A stretch of DNA of 52,927 nt from Paenibacillus sp. A3. GTDB taxonomy: Bacteria > Bacillota > Bacilli > Paenibacillales > NBRC-103111. This document shows positions 17,282 through 26,507 of the stretch, one piece after another (position 1 is the stretch's first letter; each line of letters opens with the position of its first letter). Position numbers and translations under genes: made by a program. Where the stretch lies: contig NZ_JTHN01000028.1 in the NCBI RefSeq assembly GCF_001399685.1, positions 1 through 52,927 of the forward strand, read 5' to 3'. The notes beneath the pieces were generated by a model, which was given only the letters and a program-made list of their open reading frames with translations, ran no database searches and was not told the origin of the DNA.

Positions 17282-18708
17282 ATGCAGATGATATCAAGCA
17301 ACTGGAATACGCCATCGCGGAAATTACCGAGGTCGCCAGCGGCTTCGGTCTCGACTTTTACCCGATGCGCTACGAGATATGCCCTTCCGATATTATTTAC
17401 ACCTTCGGCGCTTACGGGATGCCGACCCGCTTCTCTCACTGGAGTTTTGGAAAAACATTTCATAAGATGAAAATGCAGTACGATTTCGGACTCAGTAAAA
17501 TTTACGAGCTTGTCATCAACTCGGATCCGTGCTACGCTTTCCTGCTCGACGGCAATTCGCTCATCCAGAACAAGCTGATTGTGGCGCACGTGCTGGCGCA
17601 CTGCGACTTTTTCAAAAACAACGTCCGCTTCTCCAAGACGAACCGCAACATGGTCGAGAGCATGTCCGCCACGGCCGAGCGCATCCGCCAGTATGAGATC
17701 GCATACGGGACGGACGAGGTGGAACAGTTTATCGATGCCGTGCTTGCCATTCAAGAACATATCGATCCGCTGATCACGAAGCCGTATCGCGGACGCGGCA
17801 GCGGCCGGGAAGAAGCAGCGGACGATCAGAAAAAGCCTTCGGAGCGTAAGTTCGGTTACGAGGATTTGTGGGATTTGGATGAGAAGCCTGCGGCCAAAAC
17901 CGCCAACAAGAAAGAAGTCCCGGCCAAGTTTCCGGCTGAGCCGGAGAAGGATCTGATGCTGTTTATCGAAGAGCATGCCCCTTACCTGAAGGATTGGCAG
18001 CGCGACATCATGACGATGCTGCGGGACGAAATGCTGTATTTCTGGCCGCAGATGGAGACGAAAATTATGAACGAAGGCTGGGCCTCCTACTGGCATCAGC
18101 GCATTATGCGGGAGCTCGATCTGACCGACTCCGAGACGATCGAATACTCCAAGCTGAACTCCTCCGTTGTCGTCCCTTCCCGCCATACGCTCAATCCGTA
18201 TTACCTGGGACTGAAAATTTTCGAGGACATCGAGAAGCGCTGGGATAAGCCGTCCGAGGAGGACCGGGAACGCTTCGGCTATAAAGGCGGCGAAGGCCGG
18301 CAGAAGATATTCGAAGTGCGCGAATTCGACTCCGACCTATCGTTCATCCGCAACTATATGACCAAGAAGCTGTGCGATGAGCTCGATTTGTACATTTTCG
18401 AGAAAAAAGGGCCGGAGTGGAAAATTACCGACAAGTCTTGGGAACATATCCGCGACCAGCTCGTGTACTCCCGGGTGAACGGCGGCTTCCCTTATATTGT
18501 GGTCGAGAACGGGGATTTCGAGAAGAACGGCGAGCTGTATTTGAAGCATATGTACGAAGGCATCGAGCTCGATTTGAAGTATGTGGAACGGACCCTTCCG
18601 TATATTCACCGGCTGTGGGGGAAGACGGTGCACCTGGAATCGGTCATCGAAACGAAGCCGGTGCTGTTCACCTTCGACGGGAAGAAGCAGAATAGGAAGT
18701 TTTTGTAA
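17278..18708 (+). CDS. spoVR: SpoVR family protein
   Basis: 476-aa soluble protein of the SpoVR/YcgB family, involved in spore cortex formation in Bacillus by an unknown mechanism. Family features are [13 protein letters not shown] near the N-terminus, [12 protein letters not shown] (about 101-112), [10 protein letters not shown] with its conserved tryptophans and histidine (about 262-271), and [11 protein letters not shown] near the C-terminus. Translation starts at GTG 17278, in a GTGA overlap with the yhbH stop, after GGGAGG. Charged insertions (about 172-230) look like a flexible linker. The yhbH-spoVR pairing is conserved widely. Confidence 0.95.
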   Translation: MNADDIKQLEYAIAEITEVASGFGLDFYPMRYEICPSDIIYTFGAYGMPTRFSHWSFGKTFHKMKMQYDFGLSKIYELVINSDPCYAFLLDGNSLIQNKLIVAHVLAHCDFFKNNVRFSKTNRNMVESMSATAERIRQYEIAYGTDEVEQFIDAVLAIQEHIDPLITKPYRGRGSGREEAADDQKKPSERKFGYEDLWDLDEKPAAKTANKKEVPAKFPAEPEKDLMLFIEEHAPYLKDWQRDIMTMLRDEMLYFWPQMETKIMNEGWASYWHQRIMRELDLTDSETIEYSKLNSSVVVPSRHTLNPYYLGLKIFEDIEKRWDKPSEEDRERFGYKGGEGRQKIFEVREFDSDLSFIRNYMTKKLCDELDLYIFEKKGPEWKITDKSWEHIRDQLVYSRVNGGFPYIVVENGDFEKNGELYLKHMYEGIELDLKYVERTLPYIHRLWGKTVHLESVIETKPVLFTFDGKKQNRKFL

Positions 18709-18868
18709 TAAAACGGAAGCCGCGGCGGCAAATGCTGTTGCGGCTTCTGTCTGCTGGGAAGAACAGAAATAGTAGATTGCCGGAGAATAAATAATGTATA
18801 CTATTTCCTGTACACTAGAACGGCTTGCAAGGGCGGTCGGCTAGCCTCTCGGAAGGGAGGTGATGCCT

Positions 18869-18982
18869 GTGGAGGTTAAAGACGCTCTGACGCTCATGAT
18901 CGGCTTCGGTTCGCTTCTTATTGCGCTGCTGACGCTGGTTGTGACCATTGTCATCGTGCTTATCCAAAACAAAAAGAAATAG
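18869..18982 (+). CDS. Putative holin-like type I toxin, 37 aa
   Basis: Very short membrane peptide starting (M)EVKDALTLMI and carrying one strongly hydrophobic helix (ALLTLVVTIVIVLI) and a basic tail QNKKK. This matches small holin-like toxins of type I toxin-antitoxin loci in Bacillota. GTG 18869 sits 8 nt after GGGAGG and reproduces the family N-terminus; the ATG at 18863 is only 2 nt from that site. Two hairpins follow (18977-19014 and 19071-19105). Expression is normally kept down by a convergent antisense RNA, whose promoter I cannot place. Confidence 0.75.
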   Translation: MEVKDALTLMIGFGSLLIALLTLVVTIVIVLIQNKKK

Positions 18983-19105
18983 ACCGCCCACTCTGGTAAG
19001 GTAACGGTCTATTTCCCTGACTCACTTTACTTTGAAGCCGACCGCCTTTGAAGCGGCCTACTGTACTATAGGAGTCGTGTTAGCCGCACGGCTCCTTATT
19101 TATTC
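18977..19105 (+). terminator. Hairpins behind the toxin gene
   Basis: A perfect 10-bp stem AAATAGACCG/CGGTCTATTT (18977-18986, 19005-19014) starts inside the toxin stop codon region. A second stem GGAGTCGTG/CACGGCTCC (19071-19095) is followed by TTATTTATT and is the better terminator. The region between is where an antisense antitoxin RNA would be expected. Confidence 0.6.
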
Positions 19106-19160
19106 TTATGATACAACTTCTTTTTCATACCTGCAAGCCGTCCCCCGCTTATTTACGACA

Positions 19161-20132
19161 TTAAAAAATATGTTCGTACTCCGAGACGAAGCTACCAACC
19201 TTACTTCTGAATTTCTCAGGAGTCCCCCTTGGATACTGGTAGTCGTTTGATGAAGGTTTTTCCTCTACTTTTTCCTGCTTGTTTACCCGCTCAACCATTT
19301 CCGAGGCAGAGGCCTTAACCTCTTTGGCCGCTTCTACATATTTTTGATATCTATATTTATCGGAACTATTTTTGTCGACTATGTCCTGATACTGCTGAGC
19401 TACAATTTTGAGATCTTCCACAAGCAGGTCGTATTTCGGTTTGAAAGCATTCATATCCAAATCCAGCATGTTGTCGGCCATAATGCCCTGACGCGACAAC
19501 TCCGCGGACAGCGCTTCGGCATCGACCACCAGTTTTAAGGTACTGTACCGGAAATCCTGCTTGTCGCTCGTATAGCTTTCCAGATGCGCTTTTCTGAGCT
19601 CGGCCCCCAAATTTCTCATCGCTACGGAAAATTCTTCTCTGATTGGGTAAAACGCCACCCACGCCTGTCTTATTCTCGCATGCAGTTCCTTGCCCTTGGC
19701 GAAATTATCGTCGACATAGTTTTTCATCTCGTAGTAATCGTATGCTTCAGCCAACGCGGCCTTCAACTCATTGATCACCGGCTTCATTCGGATCACGATC
19801 GGATCGACGGTTGGAAAGACCGGTTTTTTGTCGGCATAGCTTAAACTCTTGTCAAGAATCTCAGTCTTATTCGTTCGATTTCCTTTGTACGTTGAGAACG
19901 AGAGCATCTTGTAGTCGAAATCCTTCGGGATCGCCGGCTGCTCGCCGTCACCCAGATTTTCGAAGTAATCGGACAGCACCTTTTCTATCAAATGCGAGTC
20001 GATGTAATTCTTCATTTCCCAATAAGCCCTTTCCTTTTCCGACTCTGTTGCCGCAATCGGTCTCGGTCCGCCGCAAGCGGTGATGAGGGCGATTAATAAA
20101 ACGAGGGTAAGAAACAACCTGACTTTGTTCAA
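19161..20132 (-). CDS. YiiG/DUF3829-like lipoprotein
   Basis: Predicted membrane-anchored lipoprotein, 323 aa: basic N-terminus, hydrophobic stretch and lipobox LITAC with the lipidated cysteine at residue 20. The mature part is helical and charged, with repeated patterns around YWEMKNYIDSHLIEKVLSDY and YYEMKNYVDDNFAKG, suggesting two related helical bundles, as in DUF3829/YiiG proteins of unknown function. The C-terminus is low complexity (KQEKVEEKPSSNDYQYP). No neighbour suggests its role. Confidence 0.75.
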   Translation of the reverse strand: MNKVRLFLTLVLLIALITACGGPRPIAATESEKERAYWEMKNYIDSHLIEKVLSDYFENLGDGEQPAIPKDFDYKMLSFSTYKGNRTNKTEILDKSLSYADKKPVFPTVDPIVIRMKPVINELKAALAEAYDYYEMKNYVDDNFAKGKELHARIRQAWVAFYPIREEFSVAMRNLGAELRKAHLESYTSDKQDFRYSTLKLVVDAEALSAELSRQGIMADNMLDLDMNAFKPKYDLLVEDLKIVAQQYQDIVDKNSSDKYRYQKYVEAAKEVKASASEMVERVNKQEKVEEKPSSNDYQYPRGTPEKFRSKVGSFVSEYEHIF

Positions 20133-20244
20133 TTTTTCCTAAGCCTCCAAGCGATTAGTAACCTAACGCGTCCCAATGGACAGGACTCAGCTTGTATATC
20201 GGCTCGGCAGCTAGAAATCTTTAGAGCTAATGCCAATAAAATGG

Positions 20245-20283
20245 TAAAAAAAGAAGCCCCGGCAGCAATACTGCTGTGGCTTC
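20245..20283 (-). terminator. Terminator of the amiE-amiB-amiS operon
   Basis: On the minus strand GAAGCC...CAGCAG pairs with TTGCTG...GGCTTC, followed by seven Ts. Confidence 0.8.
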
Positions 20284-20297
20284 ATGATTGAACCACC

Positions 20298-20912
20298 TTA
20301 CGACGACATCTTCACCCCGCGCGGCGCTTTCCGCCGGGTCAGCGCATACGCAGCACCATAGGCAACCACGACAAGGCCCGCCGCCGCTTCCGTGACGCCC
20401 GCTCCGATCCGCTCCCACTCACCGATGAGGATAAGAAAAGCGGGGATCGTCGCCGTCACCCACGCTTGAATAAGCGTCACCCAGCCGACAAATGGGCCAA
20501 TATTGCGCTTTAGCGCCAGCAGAACAAAAAACAAGGTCCACAAGAACGACCACATAAGCCAGATGATGCCGAACTTTTCATCGTGAAAATGAAGGAAATT
20601 CATAGCCGCATAGCCTACGGCAAGAACGGCGACCCATAACGAGTACCAACCGACACCGCTCGCATCCAAGCCTAGCAAGTTCGTAATACCTACATATAAA
20701 TAGGTGAGACCGAACAGAAAAATACCGGAAGCCTGAAATATCGTCCATGCGTCTCCCCCTGAAGTAAAGATCATATAAAACGGGGTGATCACCTGCATGG
20801 CCCCGATAAACAGGTTGAACACGCCTGCGCTCTTGCCGTCTATGCGGCCGAGCAGCATCAAGCCGTTCAGAAACAGTACCGCGCCGACATACAGCAGACC
20901 AACGGCGCTCAT
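20298..20912 (-). CDS. amiS: AmiS/UreI family amide/urea channel
   Basis: 204-aa membrane protein of the AmiS/UreI family, with about six to seven helices, which conducts urea or short-chain amides across the membrane. Family features: N-terminal GLLYVGAVLFLNGLMLLG, FNLFIGAMQVITP, FGLTYLYVGITN, and FLHFHDEKFGIIWLMWS. It starts in an ATGA overlap with the end of amiB and closes the operon, so it is presumably the entry route for the substrate of AmiE. The short basic tail RRKAPRGVKMSS is cytoplasmic. Acetamide as substrate is inferred from context. Confidence 0.92.
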   Translation of the reverse strand: MSAVGLLYVGAVLFLNGLMLLGRIDGKSAGVFNLFIGAMQVITPFYMIFTSGGDAWTIFQASGIFLFGLTYLYVGITNLLGLDASGVGWYSLWVAVLAVGYAAMNFLHFHDEKFGIIWLMWSFLWTLFFVLLALKRNIGPFVGWVTLIQAWVTATIPAFLILIGEWERIGAGVTEAAAGLVVVAYGAAYALTRRKAPRGVKMSS

Positions 20913-22042
20913 CTTGTCACCTCCTTGGGTTCATGTACCAGCCGCTCGTCGTCTTCGTACCACGCCAGCTCTTTCCGGTTCCCCCGCACGTAGTATGTCA
21001 CGAACGGGTCATCCTGCCGCCGGCTTCCGAGCAGCCGGGCCAGCGGGATTTCGATGCAGGTTCTGACCGCTCTTTTCAGCGAGCGTGCGCCATATTGCTT
21101 ATCGAATCCCAAAGAGGCTATGACCTCCTTGGCGGAAGGATCGAGCATCACCATGCAGCGATGCTTCAGGACCCGGCGGTTGAGCGAATCCAGCAGCGAA
21201 TCCAGGATCGGTCCGAGCCCGTCGCGCCGGAGCCAGTTAAATACATAGATATCATCGATGCGGTTGATAAATTCGGGCGATAACCGGCGCTCCGTCTTTT
21301 TTTGCACAATGATCCGCAGAAGCTCGCGTTCGGAAGCCCCCCAATGGCGGGGCTGCGCATACCATCCAAGTTTTTTCCAGAAAGCCTTCATGCTCCCGTC
21401 GGCAAATTCCGTGATGTCCTGCGCCCCCAGATTGCTGGTCATAAAAATAATACTGTTGCGGAAATTGATCGTTTTCTCTCCTGACGACAAAACCATCATC
21501 CCGTTGTCCAGCACACCCAGCAGCGAATAAATGACTTGGTCGTTCGCCTTCTCCAGCTCATCGAACAGCACGATGCCGGGCTTGCCGTAAGAGCCCTCGA
21601 TGCGCTGCGTATCGAACAGTGACGTGCCTTCCTTGCTTCCTACGTAGCCGGGAGGCGCTCCGGTCAAGGCGGCGGCATAATGCTCCTGGGCCAGCGTGTT
21701 CATATCGATCCGGCAAAACGCTTCGGCGCTGCCGTGAATCGCTTCCGCCAACGCTCTCACCGTTTCGGTCTTCCCTACTCCCGTCGGTCCCAAAAATAAC
21801 GCCACATACAAAGGCCGGTTCGGCTCCGAAATGTCGGACCAGACGACCCTCAGCATCTCCTCCAGCCGCCCGACGACTTCGTCTTGCCCGAAAATTTTCG
21901 ACCGGACCCGCTGCATGACGCGGTCGACGTCGAAACGAAACCGGGTCACCGCCCGGGGAGAAGAAGAGCGGTCCTCCTCTTCTCCGGTAGCCTGTTCTTG
22001 GCGATGATGGATTGTTTTCAGCTTCTCCGCAATGAACGACAT
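20909..22042 (-). CDS. amiB: AAA+ ATPase of the AmiB/ClpB-C-terminal type
   Basis: 377-aa cytoplasmic AAA+ protein resembling the second ATPase module of Clp chaperones, without the Clp N-terminal domain. Walker A GPTGVGKT, Walker B VLFDELEK, the pore-like segment GAPPGYVGSKEG, sensor-1 FMTSNLGAQD and C-terminal small domain YGARSLKRAV are all present. In Pseudomonas amidase operons AmiB has the same place between amiE and the channel, and is presumed to act as chaperone or energiser; its function is unsettled. ATG 22042 lies one base after the amiE stop with GGAGG 5 nt upstream; the longer frame (22090) would overlap amiE. Confidence 0.88.
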   Translation of the reverse strand: MSFIAEKLKTIHHRQEQATGEEEDRSSSPRAVTRFRFDVDRVMQRVRSKIFGQDEVVGRLEEMLRVVWSDISEPNRPLYVALFLGPTGVGKTETVRALAEAIHGSAEAFCRIDMNTLAQEHYAAALTGAPPGYVGSKEGTSLFDTQRIEGSYGKPGIVLFDELEKANDQVIYSLLGVLDNGMMVLSSGEKTINFRNSIIFMTSNLGAQDITEFADGSMKAFWKKLGWYAQPRHWGASERELLRIIVQKKTERRLSPEFINRIDDIYVFNWLRRDGLGPILDSLLDSLNRRVLKHRCMVMLDPSAKEVIASLGFDKQYGARSLKRAVRTCIEIPLARLLGSRRQDDPFVTYYVRGNRKELAWYEDDERLVHEPKEVTR

Positions 22043-22043
22043 G

Positions 22044-23090
22044 TCAGCCTCCGGCCGCCTTCTGCTTGCCCTCGTGAGGAATTCCCGCAATCGGGCATTC
22101 TGCGGTTCCGACGGTCGATCGGGTGATCTTCTCTACGTTTTCCCTCGCCTTCTCGGCATCCAGCACCCAGGTACGGTAAAAGTCAAACGGACATTCCGCA
22201 ATTCCTTTGTCACCGTCCCCGGAATGAATGAGTCCCGTGTAGCCGCGGTGGAGCAGCTTGAATAAATGATTCTGGGATTGGGCGTTTTTACGGAAATCGC
22301 GGATTAGCGAAACCGACAGCTCGGCGTACTGGATGCCGTTTTCCTCCGTGCCGCATTCCCCAAGCGTGCGCCCGTCAAAGCCGATGATCGAGGAGTGGCC
22401 GAAATAAGAATAAACGCCGTCGAAGCCGGCCGCATTGGCTACGGCGACATACGTATTGTTGGACCAAGCCATCGCTTTCGCCATGATGATTTGCTGGTCC
22501 TTCGACGGGTACATATAGCCTTGGCACCGCACGATCAGCTCGGCGCCCTTCATCGCACAGTCGCGCCATATTTCGGGATAGTTGCCGTCGTCGCAGACGA
22601 TAAGGCTGATTTTGAGCCCCTTGGGCCCTTCCGCGACATACGTGCAGTCGCCGGGATACCAGCCTTCGATCGGGCACCACGGAATAATTTTTCTATATTT
22701 TTGAACGATGTCCCCTTTATTGTTCATGAGAATCAAGGTGTTGTACGGAGCTTTGTTCGGATGAGCCTCGTGCCGCTCCCCGGTCAAGGAAAATACGCCC
22801 CACGTATTGCCCTTCCGGCAAGCCTCGGCGAAGATGGCGGTTTCTTCTCCTGGAATGGAGGAAGCGGTTTCATACATTTCCTGCTCGTCGTACATAATGC
22901 CGTGGGTGCTGTATTCCGGAAAAACAACGAGGTCCATGCCGGGCAATCCCTGCTTCATCCCAACGATCATATCGGCGATCCTGCGGCAGTTGTCCAGAAC
23001 CTCCGCCCGGGTATGCAAGCGCGGCATCTTATAGTTCACCACCGCCACCCCTACTGTGTCCTGACTGCTGGAAATGTCTCCATGTCTCAT
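22044..23090 (-). CDS. amiE: Aliphatic amidase AmiE
   Basis: Nitrilase-superfamily enzyme that hydrolyses short aliphatic amides such as acetamide to the acid and ammonia. At 348 aa it has the usual length and the catalytic residues sit at family numbers: E59 in FPEYSTHG, K134 in KYRKIIPW, E142, and nucleophile C166 in LIVCDDGN. Cytoplasmic, normally homohexameric. The ATG follows AGGAGGGG. First gene of the amiE-amiB-amiS operon, behind a consensus sigma-54 promoter (23167-23183) and divergent from the fused AmiC-type activator, so it is probably amide-induced. Confidence 0.97.
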   Translation of the reverse strand: MRHGDISSSQDTVGVAVVNYKMPRLHTRAEVLDNCRRIADMIVGMKQGLPGMDLVVFPEYSTHGIMYDEQEMYETASSIPGEETAIFAEACRKGNTWGVFSLTGERHEAHPNKAPYNTLILMNNKGDIVQKYRKIIPWCPIEGWYPGDCTYVAEGPKGLKISLIVCDDGNYPEIWRDCAMKGAELIVRCQGYMYPSKDQQIIMAKAMAWSNNTYVAVANAAGFDGVYSYFGHSSIIGFDGRTLGECGTEENGIQYAELSVSLIRDFRKNAQSQNHLFKLLHRGYTGLIHSGDGDKGIAECPFDFYRTWVLDAEKARENVEKITRSTVGTAECPIAGIPHEGKQKAAGG

Positions 23091-23166
23091 CGAAAACCCC
23101 TCCTTGGTGTGTTTTGCATCAGCCGGGACAAATATCTCGTCGTCCGACCGACTTGACCGGGATTAA

Positions 23167-23183
23167 AGCAAAATCCGTGCCAA
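23167..23183 (-). promoter_or_regulatory. Sigma-54 (-24/-12) promoter of amiE operon
   Basis: Minus strand TTGGCACGGATTTTGCT matches YTGGCACGRNNNTTGCW at every defined position. It lies 77-93 nt before the amiE start. The divergent gene encodes a sigma-54 activator, which makes the assignment strong. Confidence 0.9.
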
Positions 23184-23203
23184 TGAAATTCCTCGCCAAA
23201 TAA

Positions 23204-23218
23204 AAGAAAACGCTTACA
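23204..23218 (-). promoter_or_regulatory. cre-like site
   Basis: AAGAAAACGCTTACA on the plus strand matches WTGNAANCGNWNNCW with one mismatch. It lies between the sigma-54 promoter and the upstream palindromes, so CcpA could block activation when preferred carbon is present. Inference only. Confidence 0.4.
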
Positions 23219-23233
23219 AATAACGCCGCCGTT

Positions 23234-23340
23234 TGTCTTAATTTGATACAATCACAGCCCCCATTCCTGTGCGAAAAGCGTCAAAACCATCCACAGACCA
23301 GTGACTGTCGCAAAATGATACACTGTCTTATTTTTACACA
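23234..23340. promoter_or_regulatory. Three 17-bp palindromic sites, candidate enhancers for the sigma-54 activator
   Basis: Read on the minus strand: TGTATCAAATTAAGACA (23234-23250), TGTATCATTTTGCGACA (23306-23322) and the weaker TGTGTAAAAATAAGACA (23324-23340). All are 17 bp with TGT...ACA ends; the centres lie about 85, 157 and 175 nt upstream of the presumed amiE start, usual enhancer distances. Confidence 0.6.
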
Positions 23341-23369
23341 CGAGCCATAAGAAAAAAGTCAACCCCCAA

Positions 23370-23397
23370 TTTCAAACGGTTTGATTTTTGTTATAAT
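23370..23397 (+). promoter_or_regulatory. Sigma-A promoter of the activator gene
   Basis: TATAAT at 23392-23397 with TTTCAA at 23370-23375 (16-nt spacer). An 11-bp palindrome CAAACGGTTTG overlaps the -35 region and could serve autoregulation. Confidence 0.5.
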
Positions 23398-23432
23398 AAA
23401 GACACAAACCTACCAAGGAGAGGCGGAGTTCA

Positions 23433-25712
23433 ATGAATACCAGAGTCGGTTTATTGTTTTCATTAACTGGCACGACCGCCCTGACGGAACGAGGACAATG
23501 CGATGCGGCCATCCTGGCCATTGAGCACTTCAACCAAAATGGAATAAACGTGGAAGCGATCGTGCGGGACATTTGCTCGGACCCGGCCAAAAGCGCGAAA
23601 GAAGCGGAAGCGCTTGCAAAAGACGGCGTGAAAGTGTTCATCGGCTGTTATACTTCGGCTTGCCGGAAAGCGATTCTTCCGGTGCTGGAGAAATACGGCT
23701 GCCTGCTGGTCTACCCTACGTTGTATGAGGGACGGGAATGCCATTCCAACGTGTTTTATACCGGGGAGGTGCCGAACCAGCAGGTTCATGTGCTGCTCGA
23801 TTATTTAACCGAGCACTTCGGGAAACGTGTGTACTGCATCGGCACGGATTACATTTATCCTCGGGAAACGAACCAGCAGGTCCGAACATATCTCGCGGAA
23901 AAAAACGGCTCGCTCGTCGGCGAAGCCTATGTGCCGTTCGGTCATCAGACCTTCCATGACGTGCTGGAAGACATCATTGTGAAGCGGCCCGATGCTGTTT
24001 TTACAACGCTTGTCGGACAGAGCATCATCCCTTTCTATCGCGCGTACCGGAGAATGGGCCTGAATCCCGATCACTTGCCTATCTTTAGTCCGATCACGAA
24101 GGAAACGGAAATCGCGGCGATGGGAGCAGACTACGGAGCGGGGCATTACGGCTCGGCCAGCTATTTTCAATCGCTTCAGAATGAGCACAATCTGCATTTC
24201 GTCAGCACGTTCCACGAGCGCTTCGGCGCGCAGCAGGTGATTTCGTCGGTCATGTTCAACACTTATCTGGGCACCAAAATGATCTTGGACAGCATTCATG
24301 AAACCGGGAGCTTGGATTACCGGGACGTCTTTTATCACCTGAGCGACAAGAAGCTTGAAACCGCTTGCGGGACGGTACTCGTCGAAGGCGACCACCACCA
24401 TTTGTCGAGACCGGTAAAAATCGGAAGAGCGATGCCGGACGGGCAATTCGAGATTGTATGGGACTCGCAGCGCAATATTGCCCCGAAGCCGTTTAAAGAA
24501 AAAAGCCGGGAGCCCGGCCAGCTGAATGAGATCATCCTGGAGTCGTGGGGCCGGATCAGCGATGAAGCGATCGTCGTTCTATCGGAACGGCAGCATATTG
24601 TGTACATGAGCAAAAAAGCGGAAGAGCTGACCCGGTTAACGGAAGGCCAGCTCCTCACGCCGACGCTGCTGCAGCAAATCCATCACGCGTTCGAGGTGCA
24701 TCCTTACGGAACAACCGGTCAGCAAATGCTTCTGCTCAAGCCGAAGCCTAGCGTCCGCTCTTCGGGGGCACCTTATCAATTCGACCGCATCCGGACGTTG
24801 AACCCCGAATACCAGTTGGAGCTGGAGGTCGCCAAGCTGGCGTCCCAATCGTGCGCCAACGTGCTGATTACCGGAGAGACCGGAACGGGAAAAGAAGTGC
24901 TCGTCCAGGCGATTCATCAGCAAAGCGAACGGAAGAACGGCCCGCTGGTCGCCGTTAACACCGGCCTGCTGCCCCGGGAGCTGATCGCGAGCGAGATGTT
25001 CGGCTATATCGAAGGAGCGTTCACAGGCGCCAAAAAAGGCGGGGCCATCGGCAAATTCGAAGCCGCGAACGACGGGACTCTTTTTCTCGACGAGATCGGC
25101 GACATGCCGTTGGATCTCCAGGTCGTCCTGCTAAGAGCCATCGAGTCGAAGCGGATTATGAGGCTCGGCGAAAATAAAGAGCGTGCGGTCAACGTACGGA
25201 TTATTGCGGCCACGAACCGGAATCTTCAAGAAGAAATCGCCTACAGCGGCTCGTTCCGGTCGGACCTGTTTTACCGTCTGAACGTCTTGTCGATCACGAT
25301 CCCTCCGCTTCGCGAGCGCCCGGAGGATGTGGAGCATTTAAGCCGGGAGTTCCTCCGCGAATTTCAGACAGTCCACGGCGACGGGCCGGATAGCCTCAGC
25401 GACGAAGCGCTGCAGGCCTTGGTCCAATATCCGTGGCCGGGCAATGTCCGCGAATTGCGAAATGTGATGGAGCGCGCCTACTTGCTGGCCGGTCGGGAAC
25501 GATCCGCGATCCGGGTGGAGCATCTGCCGAGAGCGCTCAAGGGATATTACCAAAGAAAACCGAGGGCGGCCGAGCCGCTCAAGCAAGTCGAGCGGAGGAT
25601 GATCGAGCAGGTGCTGAGCGAGACGAAGACCATCACCGAGGCGTCCAAGGTGCTCGGCATTACGCGGAGTACGCTCTACCGGAAGCTGAAGGAATTTCAA
25701 ATGACGCCGTAA
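23433..25712 (+). CDS. Fused AmiC-like sensor / sigma-54-dependent activator
   Basis: 759-aa single-chain regulator. Residues 1-355 are a periplasmic-binding-protein fold very similar to AmiC (GLLFSLTGT, GCYTSACRKAILPV, YPTLYEGRE, GTDYIYPRETN), without signal peptide, so it senses amides in the cytoplasm. A PAS-like region follows (about 365-440). The AAA+ domain has Walker A GETGTGKE (481-488), GAFTGA (528-533, the sigma-54 contact loop), Walker B DGTLFLDEIG and the PWPGNVRELRN motif. The last 35 residues are a Fis-type HTH (TITEASKVLGITRSTLYRKL). In Pseudomonas AmiC is separate and acts through the antiterminator AmiR; here sensing and transcription activation are in one protein. ATG 23433 follows AAGGAG. 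Ligand identity is inferred from the neighbouring amidase operon. Confidence 0.93.
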   Translation: MNTRVGLLFSLTGTTALTERGQCDAAILAIEHFNQNGINVEAIVRDICSDPAKSAKEAEALAKDGVKVFIGCYTSACRKAILPVLEKYGCLLVYPTLYEGRECHSNVFYTGEVPNQQVHVLLDYLTEHFGKRVYCIGTDYIYPRETNQQVRTYLAEKNGSLVGEAYVPFGHQTFHDVLEDIIVKRPDAVFTTLVGQSIIPFYRAYRRMGLNPDHLPIFSPITKETEIAAMGADYGAGHYGSASYFQSLQNEHNLHFVSTFHERFGAQQVISSVMFNTYLGTKMILDSIHETGSLDYRDVFYHLSDKKLETACGTVLVEGDHHHLSRPVKIGRAMPDGQFEIVWDSQRNIAPKPFKEKSREPGQLNEIILESWGRISDEAIVVLSERQHIVYMSKKAEELTRLTEGQLLTPTLLQQIHHAFEVHPYGTTGQQMLLLKPKPSVRSSGAPYQFDRIRTLNPEYQLELEVAKLASQSCANVLITGETGTGKEVLVQAIHQQSERKNGPLVAVNTGLLPRELIASEMFGYIEGAFTGAKKGGAIGKFEAANDGTLFLDEIGDMPLDLQVVLLRAIESKRIMRLGENKERAVNVRIIAATNRNLQEEIAYSGSFRSDLFYRLNVLSITIPPLRERPEDVEHLSREFLREFQTVHGDGPDSLSDEALQALVQYPWPGNVRELRNVMERAYLLAGRERSAIRVEHLPRALKGYYQRKPRAAEPLKQVERRMIEQVLSETKTITEASKVLGITRSTLYRKLKEFQMTP

Positions 25713-25741
25713 GCCGGTTACAGTTACAAGCGAACAAAGCT

Positions 25742-25779
25742 AAGGGCAGGCCCGCTTCGTGCAGCGGATCTGCCCTTTA
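25742..25779. terminator. Hairpin between convergent activator gene and adk
   Basis: AAGGGCAG/CTGCCCTT stem with an inner GC-rich pairing, placed between two converging stops; probably used in both directions. T-tracts are short. Confidence 0.6.
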
Positions 25780-25805
25780 TGTCCCCGGCAAGCGGCCTGC
25801 CCGCT

Positions 25806-26492
<687 letters not shown>

Positions 26493-26507
26493 TTATGAAT
26501 CCGAAGC

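Noticed and set aside
16133-18186. Long minus-strand frames of about 300 codons opposite yhbH and spoVR
   Set aside because: Shadows of two well-supported genes; histidine/valine-rich sequence without family resemblance.
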